Below, in pieces: positions 24,271-32,595 of a stretch of 33,171 nucleotides of DNA. The position numbers were made by a program, and so were the translations under genes. Source of the DNA: an uncultured Coriobacteriaceae bacterium (lineage in GTDB: Bacteria; Actinomycetota; Coriobacteriia; Coriobacteriales; Atopobiaceae); NCBI GenBank assembly GCA_902801175.1, contig CADCHF010000033.1, forward strand, positions 1 through 33,171, in the 5' to 3' direction. The first letter of the stretch is position 1; each line of letters begins with the position of its first letter. Under the pieces are notes generated by a model. It did no database searches. It saw only the letters and a program-made list of their open reading frames with translations, and had not been told where the DNA came from.

Positions 24271-25761
24271 TTACTGCCCGTCGGAACCCTCGGCCTCTTG
24301 CCTCACGCGCGCTACGTACCAGCGGTAATCGCCATCGAGCGAGTAGTCCATCTCGTCCGCTTCGAGTATGTCGGCCAGTTCCAGCTCGCTCACACGCTGC
24401 AGACGGTACTCCGGAAAGTAGCTCTCGACCTGCTCGACCCTATCCTCCGGACAATCGAGGAGGTAGATCTGGCTAAAGGAATAGAAGTCGCCCACGCGGC
24501 TGTCTTCCATGCCCGAGAACCACGGCATCGCCACCTCATAGGCCTCCACGCCCGTCGGCATCGTGCGACCAATGTCGGGGTCGTTGCCCTGCACCATTAT
24601 GTAGCGGTACTTGCCCGCAGGAAGATCCCTTATCGACGTCAGCTTGTTGTGCGAGAGGTCGAGCTCAGTCTGCGGCCACTCGTCCATTGGTGAGGGAAGA
24701 CCCTCAAGGCTCTCGAGCTGGTTGTATCCAAGCAGCAATACCGTGATGTCCGATTTGCCCCTAAGGGCCGACACGTCGGTGAGCCCGCAGCCCATCGCGC
24801 TTAGCCTCTCAAGGTGCGTCAGGCGCTTGCACAGGTCAAGATTCCCCAGCTCAATGCCGTCAACGGCCAGGCTCTCGAGCCCAGTGCACTCCACCACAAA
24901 GCCAAGGTCGCTCGCATCGAGGCCCGTGTACGCCACGTTGAGCTCCGTCAGAGAGCTGCACGAGCTCTTGCTGACCCACTGCATGCTGCTGACCTCGGGG
25001 TTGCCCGACACGTCGACCACCTCAAGCTCGTCGCACTCCTCAAAGCAGCTGAGGTCGCTCACGCCCGTGCTCCGCAGCAGCACCTCGGCCATAAGCGGCG
25101 AGGTAAAGCTGCGCGTAGGGCTGGCAAGCTCGCAGCCCGAAAAGTCGATCCTCCTGAGCCACGGCAGCTCGGCAAGCGCGTCTATCGAGGCCACCTTGGT
25201 GTTTGCGCCGTTGACCTCGTAAAGCCCCTTGGCATCTGCCAGCGGCGAGATGTCCTCCACGTTGGTGTCCGCAAAGGAGATGTACCAAAGATCTGTTCCG
25301 CGCACGGCCGACAGGTCGCTTACCGACGTTCCGTCGATGTCAAGGTTCTTCAGCGCGTTCCAGTCGAGCCCGTCGATTGAGGTCACACTTGAGCAGCCCG
25401 AGAGGTCCAGATTCCTAGCCGACAGCGTCGATAGAAAGCTGGTGTCCCAAAGCCCTTGGGTGCCCTCAAAGCTCACGTACCACAGGTCTTTGGAGGCAAA
25501 CTCCAGCTCGGGCAGGCGGCACTCGGCTACGTTGCAATCTACCAGCTCAAAGTGCGAGAGCTTGCGCATGCCCGCAAAGTGCTCGAGGTCCTCTTGCGTA
25601 AGGGTCTGGCCGCTGACCCACACGTAGTTCTCGTTGTACCTAAAGTGCTCGCCCCACGAGGTGGTGAAGCCGTTAAAGACCATGAGTCGCAGGATAAGGC
25701 CTAGGGAAATAGCCGCAGACACGAGCGAAAAGCCCACGACGGTACTCGTCTTTAGACGCAT
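24271..25761 (-). CDS. Leucine-rich-repeat protein with N-terminal membrane anchor
   Basis: 496 residues. An N-terminal hydrophobic segment (~8-28, preceded by MRLKTS) acts as signal anchor or uncleaved signal. The rest, ~50-420, is a series of irregular LRRs: LSHFELVDC, ARNLDLSGC, LKNLDIDGTSVSDLSAV, LEVVDVSGNPEVSSM, LTELNVAYTGL, LERLSAMGCGLTDVSAL, TELDLSHNKLTSI. Spacing of ~21-23 residues resembles internalin-type repeats. The C-terminal ~80 residues are charged and not repeat-like. The orientation predicts an exposed binding domain outside the membrane, but the partner is unknown. ATG 25761 follows GAGGAGAG. It is 30 bases downstream of the MBG-repeat gene, surely the same transcript. Confidence 0.85.
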   Translation of the reverse strand: MRLKTSTVVGFSLVSAAISLGLILRLMVFNGFTTSWGEHFRYNENYVWVSGQTLTQEDLEHFAGMRKLSHFELVDCNVAECRLPELEFASKDLWYVSFEGTQGLWDTSFLSTLSARNLDLSGCSSVTSIDGLDWNALKNLDIDGTSVSDLSAVRGTDLWYISFADTNVEDISPLADAKGLYEVNGANTKVASIDALAELPWLRRIDFSGCELASPTRSFTSPLMAEVLLRSTGVSDLSCFEECDELEVVDVSGNPEVSSMQWVSKSSCSSLTELNVAYTGLDASDLGFVVECTGLESLAVDGIELGNLDLCKRLTHLERLSAMGCGLTDVSALRGKSDITVLLLGYNQLESLEGLPSPMDEWPQTELDLSHNKLTSIRDLPAGKYRYIMVQGNDPDIGRTMPTGVEAYEVAMPWFSGMEDSRVGDFYSFSQIYLLDCPEDRVEQVESYFPEYRLQRVSELELADILEADEMDYSLDGDYRWYVARVRQEAEGSDGQ

Positions 25762-25791
25762 GACGAACTCTCCTCACCTGGGCATGCCGCG

Positions 25792-27111
25792 CTACGACAT
25801 CTTTCCAACGCCAACGGCAAACGTGAGCCACATGCCAAAGACCGTAATCACAAAGCCAATGAGGAGCTCGGCAGCGTTCTCATCTGGGTAGCCGAGTGAG
25901 CTCGCAAGAATAATGATTCCATAGACAATCATCACCAAACCCATGATGACGCTGAGGCACCCACCAACCTTGGACTTGCCGCTGGGCTTGGACTGCGTTT
26001 GGCCTGGCTCGATGCTAAACGCAACGGTCTTGCTGCCGGTGTATTTGCCAGTGCCGGTTATGGTGACGGTTCCCCGCGCGGTGCCAGTGCCACTGCCCAC
26101 ATTGTTGGAGTAGCTCAAGCGGTAGTCGGTGCCGTTGACGAGCAACCTTCCACCAATGTTGACCTGCGGCTTTGGCGTAAGCGGCTTGCCAGTGTAGCGC
26201 TGGACCTCGAGAGGGTCCACGATTGCCGTCGCTATGTCGATCGCCGACTTTGACGAGGTCTGTCCCGATGTGGCCCCCTTCGGGTCTGGCGGCAGAATCT
26301 TGAACGTGGCCGTGCACGAGCCGGTGTATGCGCCTGTGCCAGTGACCGTCACCGTGGCCTCTACCTCGCGCGTCTGGCTGCCCGCATTGCCGTGATAGGT
26401 GAGCAGGTAGTCCTTGCCATAGGCGATCGTTGTCCCCTGCACGATCACGATGGGCTTTGGGGTGATGGGCCTGCCGGTAAAGTGCTGAGGAGCAATGGGG
26501 CTGATGACCGCCGTTGAGATGTCTATGAGGTTGGGGTTGGGCGCCGTGCCCTGCGACGACGGGCGGCGCGTGCCAGCGCTCCCGCTGCCCTGCGAGCCAG
26601 GGGTAACGCCCTGCAAGCCGGGGGTAACGAGCAGGGTTTGGTTATAGCCATTGCTGCCTGCCGACCCTGTGCTTCCCCGGCTGCCCCGTCCCTGTGCGTG
26701 CTGGGTTTTGACCTGCCGCTGGCCAGGTTGCTGTTGGACGGGCTGCCGCGCGCCGGGCTGCTGCGTTCCAGCTCCGGGGACCAGCTGGTACTTTCGGGCG
26801 ACTCCCGCCGCAATCCCGCCCGTGATGCGAGCGGCCGTGTTGGGCTCAATCATGCACTCGTTCACCAGGTAGTCGCGCGCACGAGCCTCGGCGCCACGTA
26901 GCGCGTCGATTCCCTTGCCAAGCGACTGACGGTACGGATCGAGGAGATCGTTGTTGCAAAGACGCATGAGCACACGCATCTCAACGCAGTCGGGATCCAT
27001 CACGTCCGCGAGGTACGACAGGAGCTGATTGGGGTTGTTCATGATGTTTTCGCCGCCGCGTGTGAGCGCAAAGACAACCGCGTCTGCCAGCGATTTGTAC
27101 TGATCAGCCAT
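25792..27111 (-). CDS. Membrane protein with helical N-domain and MBG-like repeats
   Basis: 439 residues. Residues ~1-112 are a compact, probably helical domain not assigned to a family (ADVMDPDCVEMRVLMRLCNNDLL, then EARARDYLVNECMIEP). Next is a Gln/Gly/Ser-rich linker with a duplicated VTPG-QG motif. Two MBG-like beta repeats follow (~200-285 and ~295-375), each with TGRPITPKP or TGKPLTPKP, a GTDYRLSY-type core and GTGxYTGS. These are the same repeat type as in the wall protein at 13540-16665. Two C-terminal TM helices complete it (~388-410 and ~417-436). No signal peptide is seen, so topology is uncertain. ATG 27111 has a weak SD. It is divergent from the membrane ClpX gene, and the LRR gene follows 30 bases downstream. 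Confidence 0.8.
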   Translation of the reverse strand: MADQYKSLADAVVFALTRGGENIMNNPNQLLSYLADVMDPDCVEMRVLMRLCNNDLLDPYRQSLGKGIDALRGAEARARDYLVNECMIEPNTAARITGGIAAGVARKYQLVPGAGTQQPGARQPVQQQPGQRQVKTQHAQGRGSRGSTGSAGSNGYNQTLLVTPGLQGVTPGSQGSGSAGTRRPSSQGTAPNPNLIDISTAVISPIAPQHFTGRPITPKPIVIVQGTTIAYGKDYLLTYHGNAGSQTREVEATVTVTGTGAYTGSCTATFKILPPDPKGATSGQTSSKSAIDIATAIVDPLEVQRYTGKPLTPKPQVNIGGRLLVNGTDYRLSYSNNVGSGTGTARGTVTITGTGKYTGSKTVAFSIEPGQTQSKPSGKSKVGGCLSVIMGLVMIVYGIIILASSLGYPDENAAELLIGFVITVFGMWLTFAVGVGKMS

Positions 27112-27143
27112 GTGTGGTCTCTAATCGGTCGGGTTTAGGCACA

Positions 27144-27165
27144 CTTGAGTCTAACAGACCGCAAG
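27144..27165. promoter_or_regulatory. HAIR-like half operator
   Basis: CTTGAGT, seven bases, then ACCGCAAG. The HspR operator (HAIR) is CTTGAGT-N7-ACTCAAG, so the left half is perfect and the right half matches only loosely with one extra base. It lies between the divergent MBG-repeat and ClpX-like genes. HspR is encoded at 31154-31582. Confidence 0.3.
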
Positions 27166-27250
27166 AGATGCCAACTTCAGGCGCCCACCCGCATTTTACG
27201 TTGTGCAGCAGGGGGTGTGTCATGGGATCCGCCCCTCGTGCACCTGTGCA

Positions 27251-27271
27251 ACCCATTTGGGCCATATGGGT
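27251..27271. promoter_or_regulatory. 21-bp imperfect palindrome upstream of membrane clpX
   Basis: ACCCATTTGG, one central base, CCATATGGGT: 9 of 10 positions symmetric. It lies ~78 bases before the ATG and ~44 bases before a candidate -10. Size and symmetry suit a dimeric repressor site. The binding protein is unknown. Confidence 0.4.
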
Positions 27272-27314
27272 ACACAACGCCCGCGCCAGCGCTTTAAGCT
27301 GGGCCAACATTGGG

Positions 27315-27320
27315 CATAAT
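27315..27320 (+). promoter_or_regulatory. Candidate -10 for membrane clpX
   Basis: CATAAT, 29 bases before the ATG, with a weak CTTTAA 17 bases upstream. No better match was seen in the 237-base divergent gap. A lone GTGTCATGGG fragment of the palindromic repeat is nearby at 27215-27224. Confidence 0.35.
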
Positions 27321-27348
27321 GGACTCATTCGTTTGTGCGGAGGTCCAA

Positions 27349-29133
27349 ATGTATGAACCTGACGACCAGCAAAAAGCGCTCGAGCGCCTCAACACCGTGA
27401 GCAGCACCACGTGGCTGCGTCGCGCGGGCTTTGGCCTGGTTGCGGCTTGTCTTGGGGCGGTCCTGTTTGTTCAGGTGATTGAGGCCGTGTCAAACAAGGG
27501 ACTCAACATCGACCTCATCATGACCATCATCTTTATTGCTGTAATCGTCGCGGGCTTTTTTGGGTTCAGGAGCCTCTTCCGCACCTTCCTCAACTTTGAC
27601 GCCAGCGAGCTTGAGCCGCCCTTTGGGTGGTCGCCAACCGTGAGCGAGGACTTTGTCCGCAACTATCGCAGCATGTGGATGGAGGTCGACGAAAACGGCC
27701 AGCTCAGGCCAAAGTCCAATGCACGGGAGCGCGAGCGCCACGAGCAGCTTGCCGCAGAGGGCGAGCTGTACGTGAAGGGCGGGGCGCAGTTTTACTCTGC
27801 AGCTGCTGGGGCAAACGAGATGGCTGGCAGCCTTGAACAGCACAGACGTCCGCAGGCCGAGGAACAGACAAAGACCGGCGACACGCCCAAGGAGGGTTCG
27901 TCCAAGCCCGCGCGGAGCTCTGCCGCACCTGCACGTCAGAGCAGCTTTGCGGCCACCACCGGAACCAGCCGCGGCTACAAGCGCAAGGTGCGAGCCGGGA
28001 TCAAGGCTGGGCGCCGCGTGGACGCCGAGGTGGAGGTTGGCCCAACGCTTCGCAAGGACGGCACGCTTCCCACGCCGCAGCAGATCTTCGACGCGCTCGG
28101 TCAGTATGTGATTGGCCAGGACGAGGCGCGCCGCACGCTGGCCGTGGCCGTCTACAACCACTACAAGCGCATTACCCCAGGTTGGAAGGACGACGAGTCC
28201 AACCCCGTTGAGATCGCCAAGTCAAACATCCTGCTGCTGGGCCCCACAGGCACCGGCAAGACCCTCATGGTCCAGACCCTGGCAAAGATCCTCGACGTGC
28301 CCCTGGCCATTGCCGACGCAACGACCCTCACCGACGCCGGTTACGTGGGCGAAGACGTGGAGTCCATCCTCGCGCGACTCATTGCCGCGGCTGGCAGCGA
28401 GGAAGCGGCGAGTATGGGTATTGTCTACATCGACGAGTTTGACAAGATTGCCCGTGCGAGCGGTGGCGGACAGCTCGCCACGACCAACGACCCCTCTGGT
28501 GAGGGCGTGCAGCAGGCGCTGCTCAAGCTGCTCGAAGGCTCAATGACCAACGTTCCGCCGCTGGGTGGCCGCACCAACCTGCTGCAGCGCAACAACCAGC
28601 TTGACACCACCAATATCCTGTTCATCTGCGGCGGAGCCTTTGTGGGACTCTCAGACATTGTGCGCAGGCGTACCAGCAATCGCAGCATTGGCTTTGCCCT
28701 GGCCGAGAGCATGGCTTCCTCACAACTGAGCGAGGACGAGCTGCTGGGAATGGTGGAGCCGCAGGACCTGCACCGCTTTGGACTCATCCCCGAGCTCATT
28801 GGCCGCATCCCGGTGATCACCCACACCAGCGAGCTGGACATTGACTCCATGGTGCGGATTCTTACCGAGCCGAGGAACGCCATCGTTAGGCAGTACCAGC
28901 GGCTCGTTGCCTACGACGGGGTCGAGCTGGTCTTTGACGACGAGGCGCTCAGGGCCATTGCGCAGCTGGCACTCGACCGCGGCACCGGTGCGCGCGGCCT
29001 GCGTTCCATCTGCGAAAAGATCCTGCGCGACGTGATGTTTGAGGTCCCCGGCCGCTCCGACATAGCGCGAGTGGTGGTCCACGAGGACTGCGTAACCACC
29101 GGCGCCAAACCCGAGTACGAGCTCGTAGGGTAA
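27349..29133 (+). CDS. Membrane-anchored ClpX-type AAA+ unfoldase
   Basis: 594 residues. The N-terminal C4 zinc domain of ClpX is missing. Instead there are two hydrophobic helices (~25-45 and ~54-72), then a ~150-residue linker with disordered and basic parts. From ~240 the ClpX core is intact: [32 protein letters not shown], Walker A GPTGTGKT (298-305), pore loop GYVG (331-334), Walker [10 protein letters not shown] (358-366), [15 protein letters not shown], and sensor-2 GTGARGLRS (545-553). The ClpP-docking tripeptide IGF is kept at 447-449. The RKH pore loop reads GGRTN (406-410), suggesting altered substrate choice. Inferred role: feeding membrane-proximal substrates to ClpP. No clpP or tig neighbours are present, so this is probably a paralogue of housekeeping ClpX. 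ATG 27349 chosen for GGAGG five bases upstream. Confidence 0.92.
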   Translation: MYEPDDQQKALERLNTVSSTTWLRRAGFGLVAACLGAVLFVQVIEAVSNKGLNIDLIMTIIFIAVIVAGFFGFRSLFRTFLNFDASELEPPFGWSPTVSEDFVRNYRSMWMEVDENGQLRPKSNARERERHEQLAAEGELYVKGGAQFYSAAAGANEMAGSLEQHRRPQAEEQTKTGDTPKEGSSKPARSSAAPARQSSFAATTGTSRGYKRKVRAGIKAGRRVDAEVEVGPTLRKDGTLPTPQQIFDALGQYVIGQDEARRTLAVAVYNHYKRITPGWKDDESNPVEIAKSNILLLGPTGTGKTLMVQTLAKILDVPLAIADATTLTDAGYVGEDVESILARLIAAAGSEEAASMGIVYIDEFDKIARASGGGQLATTNDPSGEGVQQALLKLLEGSMTNVPPLGGRTNLLQRNNQLDTTNILFICGGAFVGLSDIVRRRTSNRSIGFALAESMASSQLSEDELLGMVEPQDLHRFGLIPELIGRIPVITHTSELDIDSMVRILTEPRNAIVRQYQRLVAYDGVELVFDDEALRAIAQLALDRGTGARGLRSICEKILRDVMFEVPGRSDIARVVVHEDCVTTGAKPEYELVG

Positions 29134-29189
29134 GGTCGCGGAGTGGGCGTGTCTGCAGGTTCACGCCACACTCGCAGGCCCCTTGCTCC

Positions 29190-29864
29190 CTACCCCTCAA
29201 ATGGCAGGTAGCGGCGCATGCGCTCGGCGGCCATCACGTGGTCGTCGGTGTCAAAGATCGCACGACCGACCATGATGATCTCGGGGTCGAGGGTCATGAC
29301 ATCGCGGATGTTGCCCTCGTTGATGCCCGTGCCCAGGGCCAGCTTGGCGTTGCGCATGTTGCGCTTGGCCACCTTGGCAAGGTCGAGCGGACGAATCTTT
29401 GGCGTAAACCAGCTGCGATGCGTCTCGAGGTCGTAGTCGTACTCGGGGATGTAGCCGGTGTGCACGGCAATGTAGTCAACGCCCAGGTCATCCACCTCGG
29501 CGGTACGCTTGGCAAAGTTGCGCGCGGGCGCCGACATATCGCACATGATCTGCCCGCCGTGCTCCTTGGCCTTTTGAACCATCTTGGCAATGACCGGGTC
29601 AGGCGCGGCCGAAAGCACCGTCACCATGCTCGCGCCAGCCTCAAAGCAGCGCGTGGTAACGCCCGACCCACCATGGAAGACCTTTGCGTCCACGCAAATG
29701 CACAGGTCAGGATGGGCGGCATGAATCTCTTCGATAAGCGCCAGGCCAAAGGTCATCATCTGCGGATAGCCGATCTCGACGATGTCCACGTGCTCCGCGA
29801 GCTCGTCCACAATCCTCAGGACTTCGTGGCGCTTGCCGTGGTCTACGGTCAGTTGGAGAAGCAT
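29190..29864 (-). CDS. HUMPS/OMP-decarboxylase-family enzyme (hexulose-phosphate-synthase-like)
   Basis: A 224-residue TIM-barrel protein resembling 3-hexulose-6-phosphate synthase and 3-keto-L-gulonate-6-phosphate decarboxylase: VDIVEIGYPQMMTFG, VTVLSAAPDPVI, VDYIAVHTGYIPEYD, LALGTGINEGNI and IIMVGRAIFDTDD. The family motif D-x-K-x-x-D reads DAKVFH (Asp59, Lys61, His64), so the second aspartate is histidine. The reaction may therefore be changed or lost, and substrate is not predictable. It starts 10 bases after the transporter stop. The transporter's TAG is part of the TAGGAGG Shine-Dalgarno, indicating coupled translation. Its 3' end faces the membrane ClpX gene across 56 bases with a small GGCGTG/CACGCC hairpin. 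Confidence 0.82.
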   Translation of the reverse strand: MLLQLTVDHGKRHEVLRIVDELAEHVDIVEIGYPQMMTFGLALIEEIHAAHPDLCICVDAKVFHGGSGVTTRCFEAGASMVTVLSAAPDPVIAKMVQKAKEHGGQIMCDMSAPARNFAKRTAEVDDLGVDYIAVHTGYIPEYDYDLETHRSWFTPKIRPLDLAKVAKRNMRNAKLALGTGINEGNIRDVMTLDPEIIMVGRAIFDTDDHVMAAERMRRYLPFEG

Positions 29865-29874
29865 CTTTTACCTC

Positions 29875-30795
29875 CTAAAAGAGCTGCAGAGTCAGGACCT
29901 TCATGGCAAGCGCCAGCACAACAGGCATGCTCACCATGGACGCGATGGTCGTGCCAATTGCAAGGCCGGTGCCGTACGAGTAGTCGCCACCATACTTGAG
30001 GGCGAGCATCGAGGTGGCCGAGGCGGCAGGCGCAGCGGCAATGATCATCATGACCATGCGGACCTCAAAGCTTGCCGGCATGAGCAGCAAGATGGGAATA
30101 CACACCAGCGGCACCGCAATCAGGCGCAGCGCCGCGGCTTTGTACAGGCGCGTGTCCGAAATCATGAGGCCAATGTTGGAGGCGCCGAGCGTGGCGCCCA
30201 AGATGACCATGCCCAGACCCGTGTTCATGTTGGCCATGCCGTTGATGACCTGCGCGGCAACGTAAGGAAGCTCAATGGGCGCAAAGAACAGGATCATGCC
30301 AGCGACCACTGCAATGAGGTTGGGGTTGGTGAGGATCTTCTTGACGGAGACCTCGTTCTTGTCGCCGCTCATGAGCAGGACGCCGTAGGTCCAGAACGTG
30401 ATCGTGCCCACAACCATGGTCATGGTGACGTAAAAGACGTACTCGCTGCCAAGGATGCCCTCGATGAGCGGGATACCCACAAAGCCCGAGTTGGAGAATA
30501 CGACGGCAAAGGTGCCAATGCGGTCAACCTTTCCGCAGCCAAAGCGGCCAACGACGATTGACGCAAAGAAGATGACCAGGAAGAAGAGCATCACCATGAC
30601 GCCGGTCGAAATCTTCTCCGCGTCAAAGGGGATGGCAAGCGCGCGGAGCACCACGCACGGGGTGGCCACGTAGAGCGCAATGTTCGAGAGCTGCGCCACG
30701 CCCGTCTCGTCCACCGCCTTTATCTTATAGAGCACAACGCCCACGGTCATCATGAGCAGCATAACGATGATCTGTTTGATGAGAATGAGAACCAT
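29875..30795 (-). CDS. AEC-family (auxin efflux carrier-like) transporter
   Basis: A 306-residue inner-membrane permease with about ten hydrophobic helices spread along its length (MVLILIKQIIVMLLMMTVG at the start; VVFSNSGFVGIPLIEGILG and VIAVVAGMILFF-type segments after). The ALYVATPCVVLRAL and NSGFVGIPL stretches, with conserved Asn and Pro in broken helices, match the AEC (PIN-like/MdcF/MleP) family, which moves organic acids or similar anions. The substrate cannot be deduced. ATG 30795 follows AGGAGG by 6 bases. It forms a two-gene operon with the HUMPS-family enzyme, so the transporter may import or export that enzyme's substrate or product. Confidence 0.88.
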   Translation of the reverse strand: MVLILIKQIIVMLLMMTVGVVLYKIKAVDETGVAQLSNIALYVATPCVVLRALAIPFDAEKISTGVMVMLFFLVIFFASIVVGRFGCGKVDRIGTFAVVFSNSGFVGIPLIEGILGSEYVFYVTMTMVVGTITFWTYGVLLMSGDKNEVSVKKILTNPNLIAVVAGMILFFAPIELPYVAAQVINGMANMNTGLGMVILGATLGASNIGLMISDTRLYKAAALRLIAVPLVCIPILLLMPASFEVRMVMMIIAAAPAASATSMLALKYGGDYSYGTGLAIGTTIASMVSMPVVLALAMKVLTLQLF

Positions 30796-30922
30796 GGCAC
30801 CCCTCCTGCTGTACGCATGTAATCAACTATACGGCAGGGTTTAGGCGCGCCGAAAGGGCAACTCGCCCAAGCGGCAGGACGCGGGCCTAACGTGCTTTGG
30901 GCATAATCCGGAGGATCTGGGG

Positions 30923-30941
30923 CCGTCCCCAATGGACGGGC
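30923..30941. repeat. Single arm of the GGGGACGG-type element
   Basis: CCGTCCCCAATGGACGGGC matches the complement of the arm at 7603-7621 at all but one position. No partner arm is nearby, so it is a solitary half. It lies 29 bases left of copy 7 in the 358-base gap 30796-31153. Confidence 0.65.
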
Positions 30942-30970
30942 TTCGGTCCTGGCTCAACCTGGGAGAGGGT

Positions 30971-31094
30971 GTGTCAAGGGGACGTATAATTTGACACACT
31001 TGGATACTCGTCTGACCTGATGTCGGCCGCTCTGGGAGGCCCAACTATCCTGACGGGATGATTTAGTGTGTCAAATTATACGTCCCCTTGACAC
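30971..31094. repeat. Palindromic repeat copy 7 (reverse orientation)
   Basis: Arms 30971-31001 and 31064-31094. The interior complement keeps CATCCCGTCAGGA as in copies 1 and 2, and the GGCC/GGCC inner stem. The end of the left arm is ACTT and the start of the right arm is TAGT, so the innermost arm pair is mismatched. It abuts the dnaK-operon terminator. Confidence 0.92.
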
Positions 31095-31099
31095 ACCAC

Positions 31100-31130
31100 A
31101 AAAAGGAGGCAGCCCTTGTGAGCTGCCTCC
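31100..31130 (-). terminator. Terminator of the dnaK operon
   Basis: Minus strand: GGAGGCAGC and GCTGCCTCC form a 9-bp stem with an 8-base loop, then TTTTT. It lies 24 bases past the hspR stop. Confidence 0.93.
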
Positions 31131-31153
31131 CCTACCTGCTCTTTTCCCGGCCG

Positions 31154-31582
31154 CTAGATGCGCCTGGAGTCGGTTCCGCTCTCCAGAAGGCCGCGCATTA
31201 CCTGCTCGGGACCCTGGCCGTCGTAGCGGGTGAGCGCCGTGATGCGCTGCTGCATGCGCAGCTCGTGGATGTCATCCTCAAGCTGGCGCACGCGGGCGCG
31301 CAGCTCGTCAATCTCACGCTCGCGCTCCAGCTGGCGCTCGCGCATGTCAAGAATGCGCACCACACCGGCCAGGTTGATTCCCTCGTCAGTGAGCTTGCTG
31401 ATGAGGTTGAGGCGCTCGATGTCGCCCTGCGAGTACAGACGCGTGTTGCCACGCGAACGGCCGGGCGTAACCAGGCCCTTCTGCTCGTAGACGCGCAGGG
31501 TCTGCGGGTGCATGCCCGTGAGCTCGGCCGCCACGCTGATCATGTACAGCGGCTTGTCCTTGGGATCGTCGCTACGCGCCAT
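31154..31582 (-). CDS. hspR: Heat-shock repressor HspR (MerR family)
   Basis: 142 residues from the ATG at 31582. A winged-helix MerR DNA-binding domain at ~12-82 ([25 protein letters not shown], then RGNTRLYS and DIERL) is followed by a coiled coil (~82-115). In actinobacteria HspR closes the dnaK-grpE-dnaJ-hspR operon and represses it and other chaperone genes at HAIR sites, with DnaK as co-repressor. Position after dnaJ agrees. The start overlaps the dnaJ 3' end by 11 bases, so translation is coupled; longer in-frame starts exist inside dnaJ but lack a usable SD. clpB, hsp20 and the membrane clpX gene are plausible regulon members, but only a weak HAIR-like site (27144) was found. Confidence 0.93.
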   Translation of the reverse strand: MARSDDPKDKPLYMISVAAELTGMHPQTLRVYEQKGLVTPGRSRGNTRLYSQGDIERLNLISKLTDEGINLAGVVRILDMRERQLEREREIDELRARVRQLEDDIHELRMQQRITALTRYDGQGPEQVMRGLLESGTDSRRI

Positions 31583-32528
31583 AGCTCTCGACATCCTTTC
31601 GGTAGTCGCGCTCGTCGGCGTCACGCAGCGTCACCAGGGCGTCGCGCTCCTTGGCCGAGAGTCTCGTGGGCACCTTCACGCGAACCTTCACGTACAGGGC
31701 GCCCCTCGTTCCGGCCCGTTTGACGTTTGGCGCACCACGGTCCTTAAACCTAAAGGTCTTGCCGTCCTGCGTGCCAGCAGGAATCTTGAGACGGCACGTG
31801 GTTCCGTCTGGCGTAGGCACATCGACCGTGGCGCCAAGGGCCGCCTCGTACATGCTCACGGGCAGCTCCATTCGCACGTCGGCGCCGTCACGCTTGAACA
31901 GCGGGTGCTCGGCAACCTTGGTGGTAATCACCAGGTCGCCGCGTGCGCCGCCGTTGGTGCCGTACTCGCCGCAGTCGCGATAGCGGAGCTTTCCTCCGTC
32001 ACGCGCGCCAGCGGGCACCTTCACGGTCAGGCTCTGCTTCTCGCCCGTCGACGGAATCGTGTAGCTCACCTTGCGCTGGGCGCCCGTGAACGCCTCCTCG
32101 GCCGAGACCTCAATGATCATGGTGAGGTCCCTGCCCTTGGTGGGACGGTTGCTGCGCGCGCCAGCGCCCGCTCCGCCAAAGATCGTCGAGAAGTCAAAGC
32201 CGCCAAAGCCGCCCTCGCCGCTGCGAATGTTCTCAAAGAGGTCCGACCAGTCGCCGCTATAGGTGTATGCGCCGCGGTTGCGTCCGCCCGAGCCGCCAAA
32301 GTCGGCACCGGGAATGCCGCCAAACATCAGCAGCTGGTCGTACTCCTTGCGCTTCTCGGGATCAGAGAGGGTCGTGTACGCCTCGCTGATCTCCTTGAAC
32401 TTCTCCTCGTCGCCACCGGCGTCGGGGTGATACTTGGCCGCCAGTTGCCTGAAGGCCTTCTTGATGTCGTCCTGGGTGGCGTCGCGCTTCACGCCCAGTA
32501 CGTCGTAATAGCTTCTTTTGCCAGCCAT
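31572..32528 (-). CDS. dnaJ: DnaJ-type co-chaperone without zinc domain
   Basis: 318 residues. J domain at 5-68 with HPD at 34-36 (AKYHPDAGG) stimulates DnaK ATPase. A Gly/Phe-rich region follows (~70-125), then two C-terminal substrate-binding domains ([50 protein letters not shown]). The four CxxCxGxG zinc motifs of canonical DnaJ are absent, so architecture is CbpA-like (class B J-protein), though position in the operon argues for the dnaJ role. The start is ATG 32528, 11 bases after GGAGG; 17 extra in-frame residues upstream lack J-domain similarity. 67 bases separate it from grpE. Confidence 0.92.
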   Translation of the reverse strand: MAGKRSYYDVLGVKRDATQDDIKKAFRQLAAKYHPDAGGDEEKFKEISEAYTTLSDPEKRKEYDQLLMFGGIPGADFGGSGGRNRGAYTYSGDWSDLFENIRSGEGGFGGFDFSTIFGGAGAGARSNRPTKGRDLTMIIEVSAEEAFTGAQRKVSYTIPSTGEKQSLTVKVPAGARDGGKLRYRDCGEYGTNGGARGDLVITTKVAEHPLFKRDGADVRMELPVSMYEAALGATVDVPTPDGTTCRLKIPAGTQDGKTFRFKDRGAPNVKRAGTRGALYVKVRVKVPTRLSAKERDALVTLRDADERDYRKDVESYGA

Positions 32529-32595
32529 GTGAGGCAACGCCTCCTTCCTCGTTTCTCCGTAGGATTTCCCTTTGGACAAGTCTCACAAACGAGGA

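Noticed and set aside
27349..29133. Assignment as the housekeeping clpX
   Set aside because: The zinc domain is absent, the RKH loop is altered, and no tig or clpP is adjacent; a paralogue is more likely.
29141..29168. Terminator between membrane clpX and the HUMPS gene
   Set aside because: The GGCGTG/CACGCC hairpin is short, has no T-run on either strand, and overlaps repeat-like sequence, so it was not called as a terminator.
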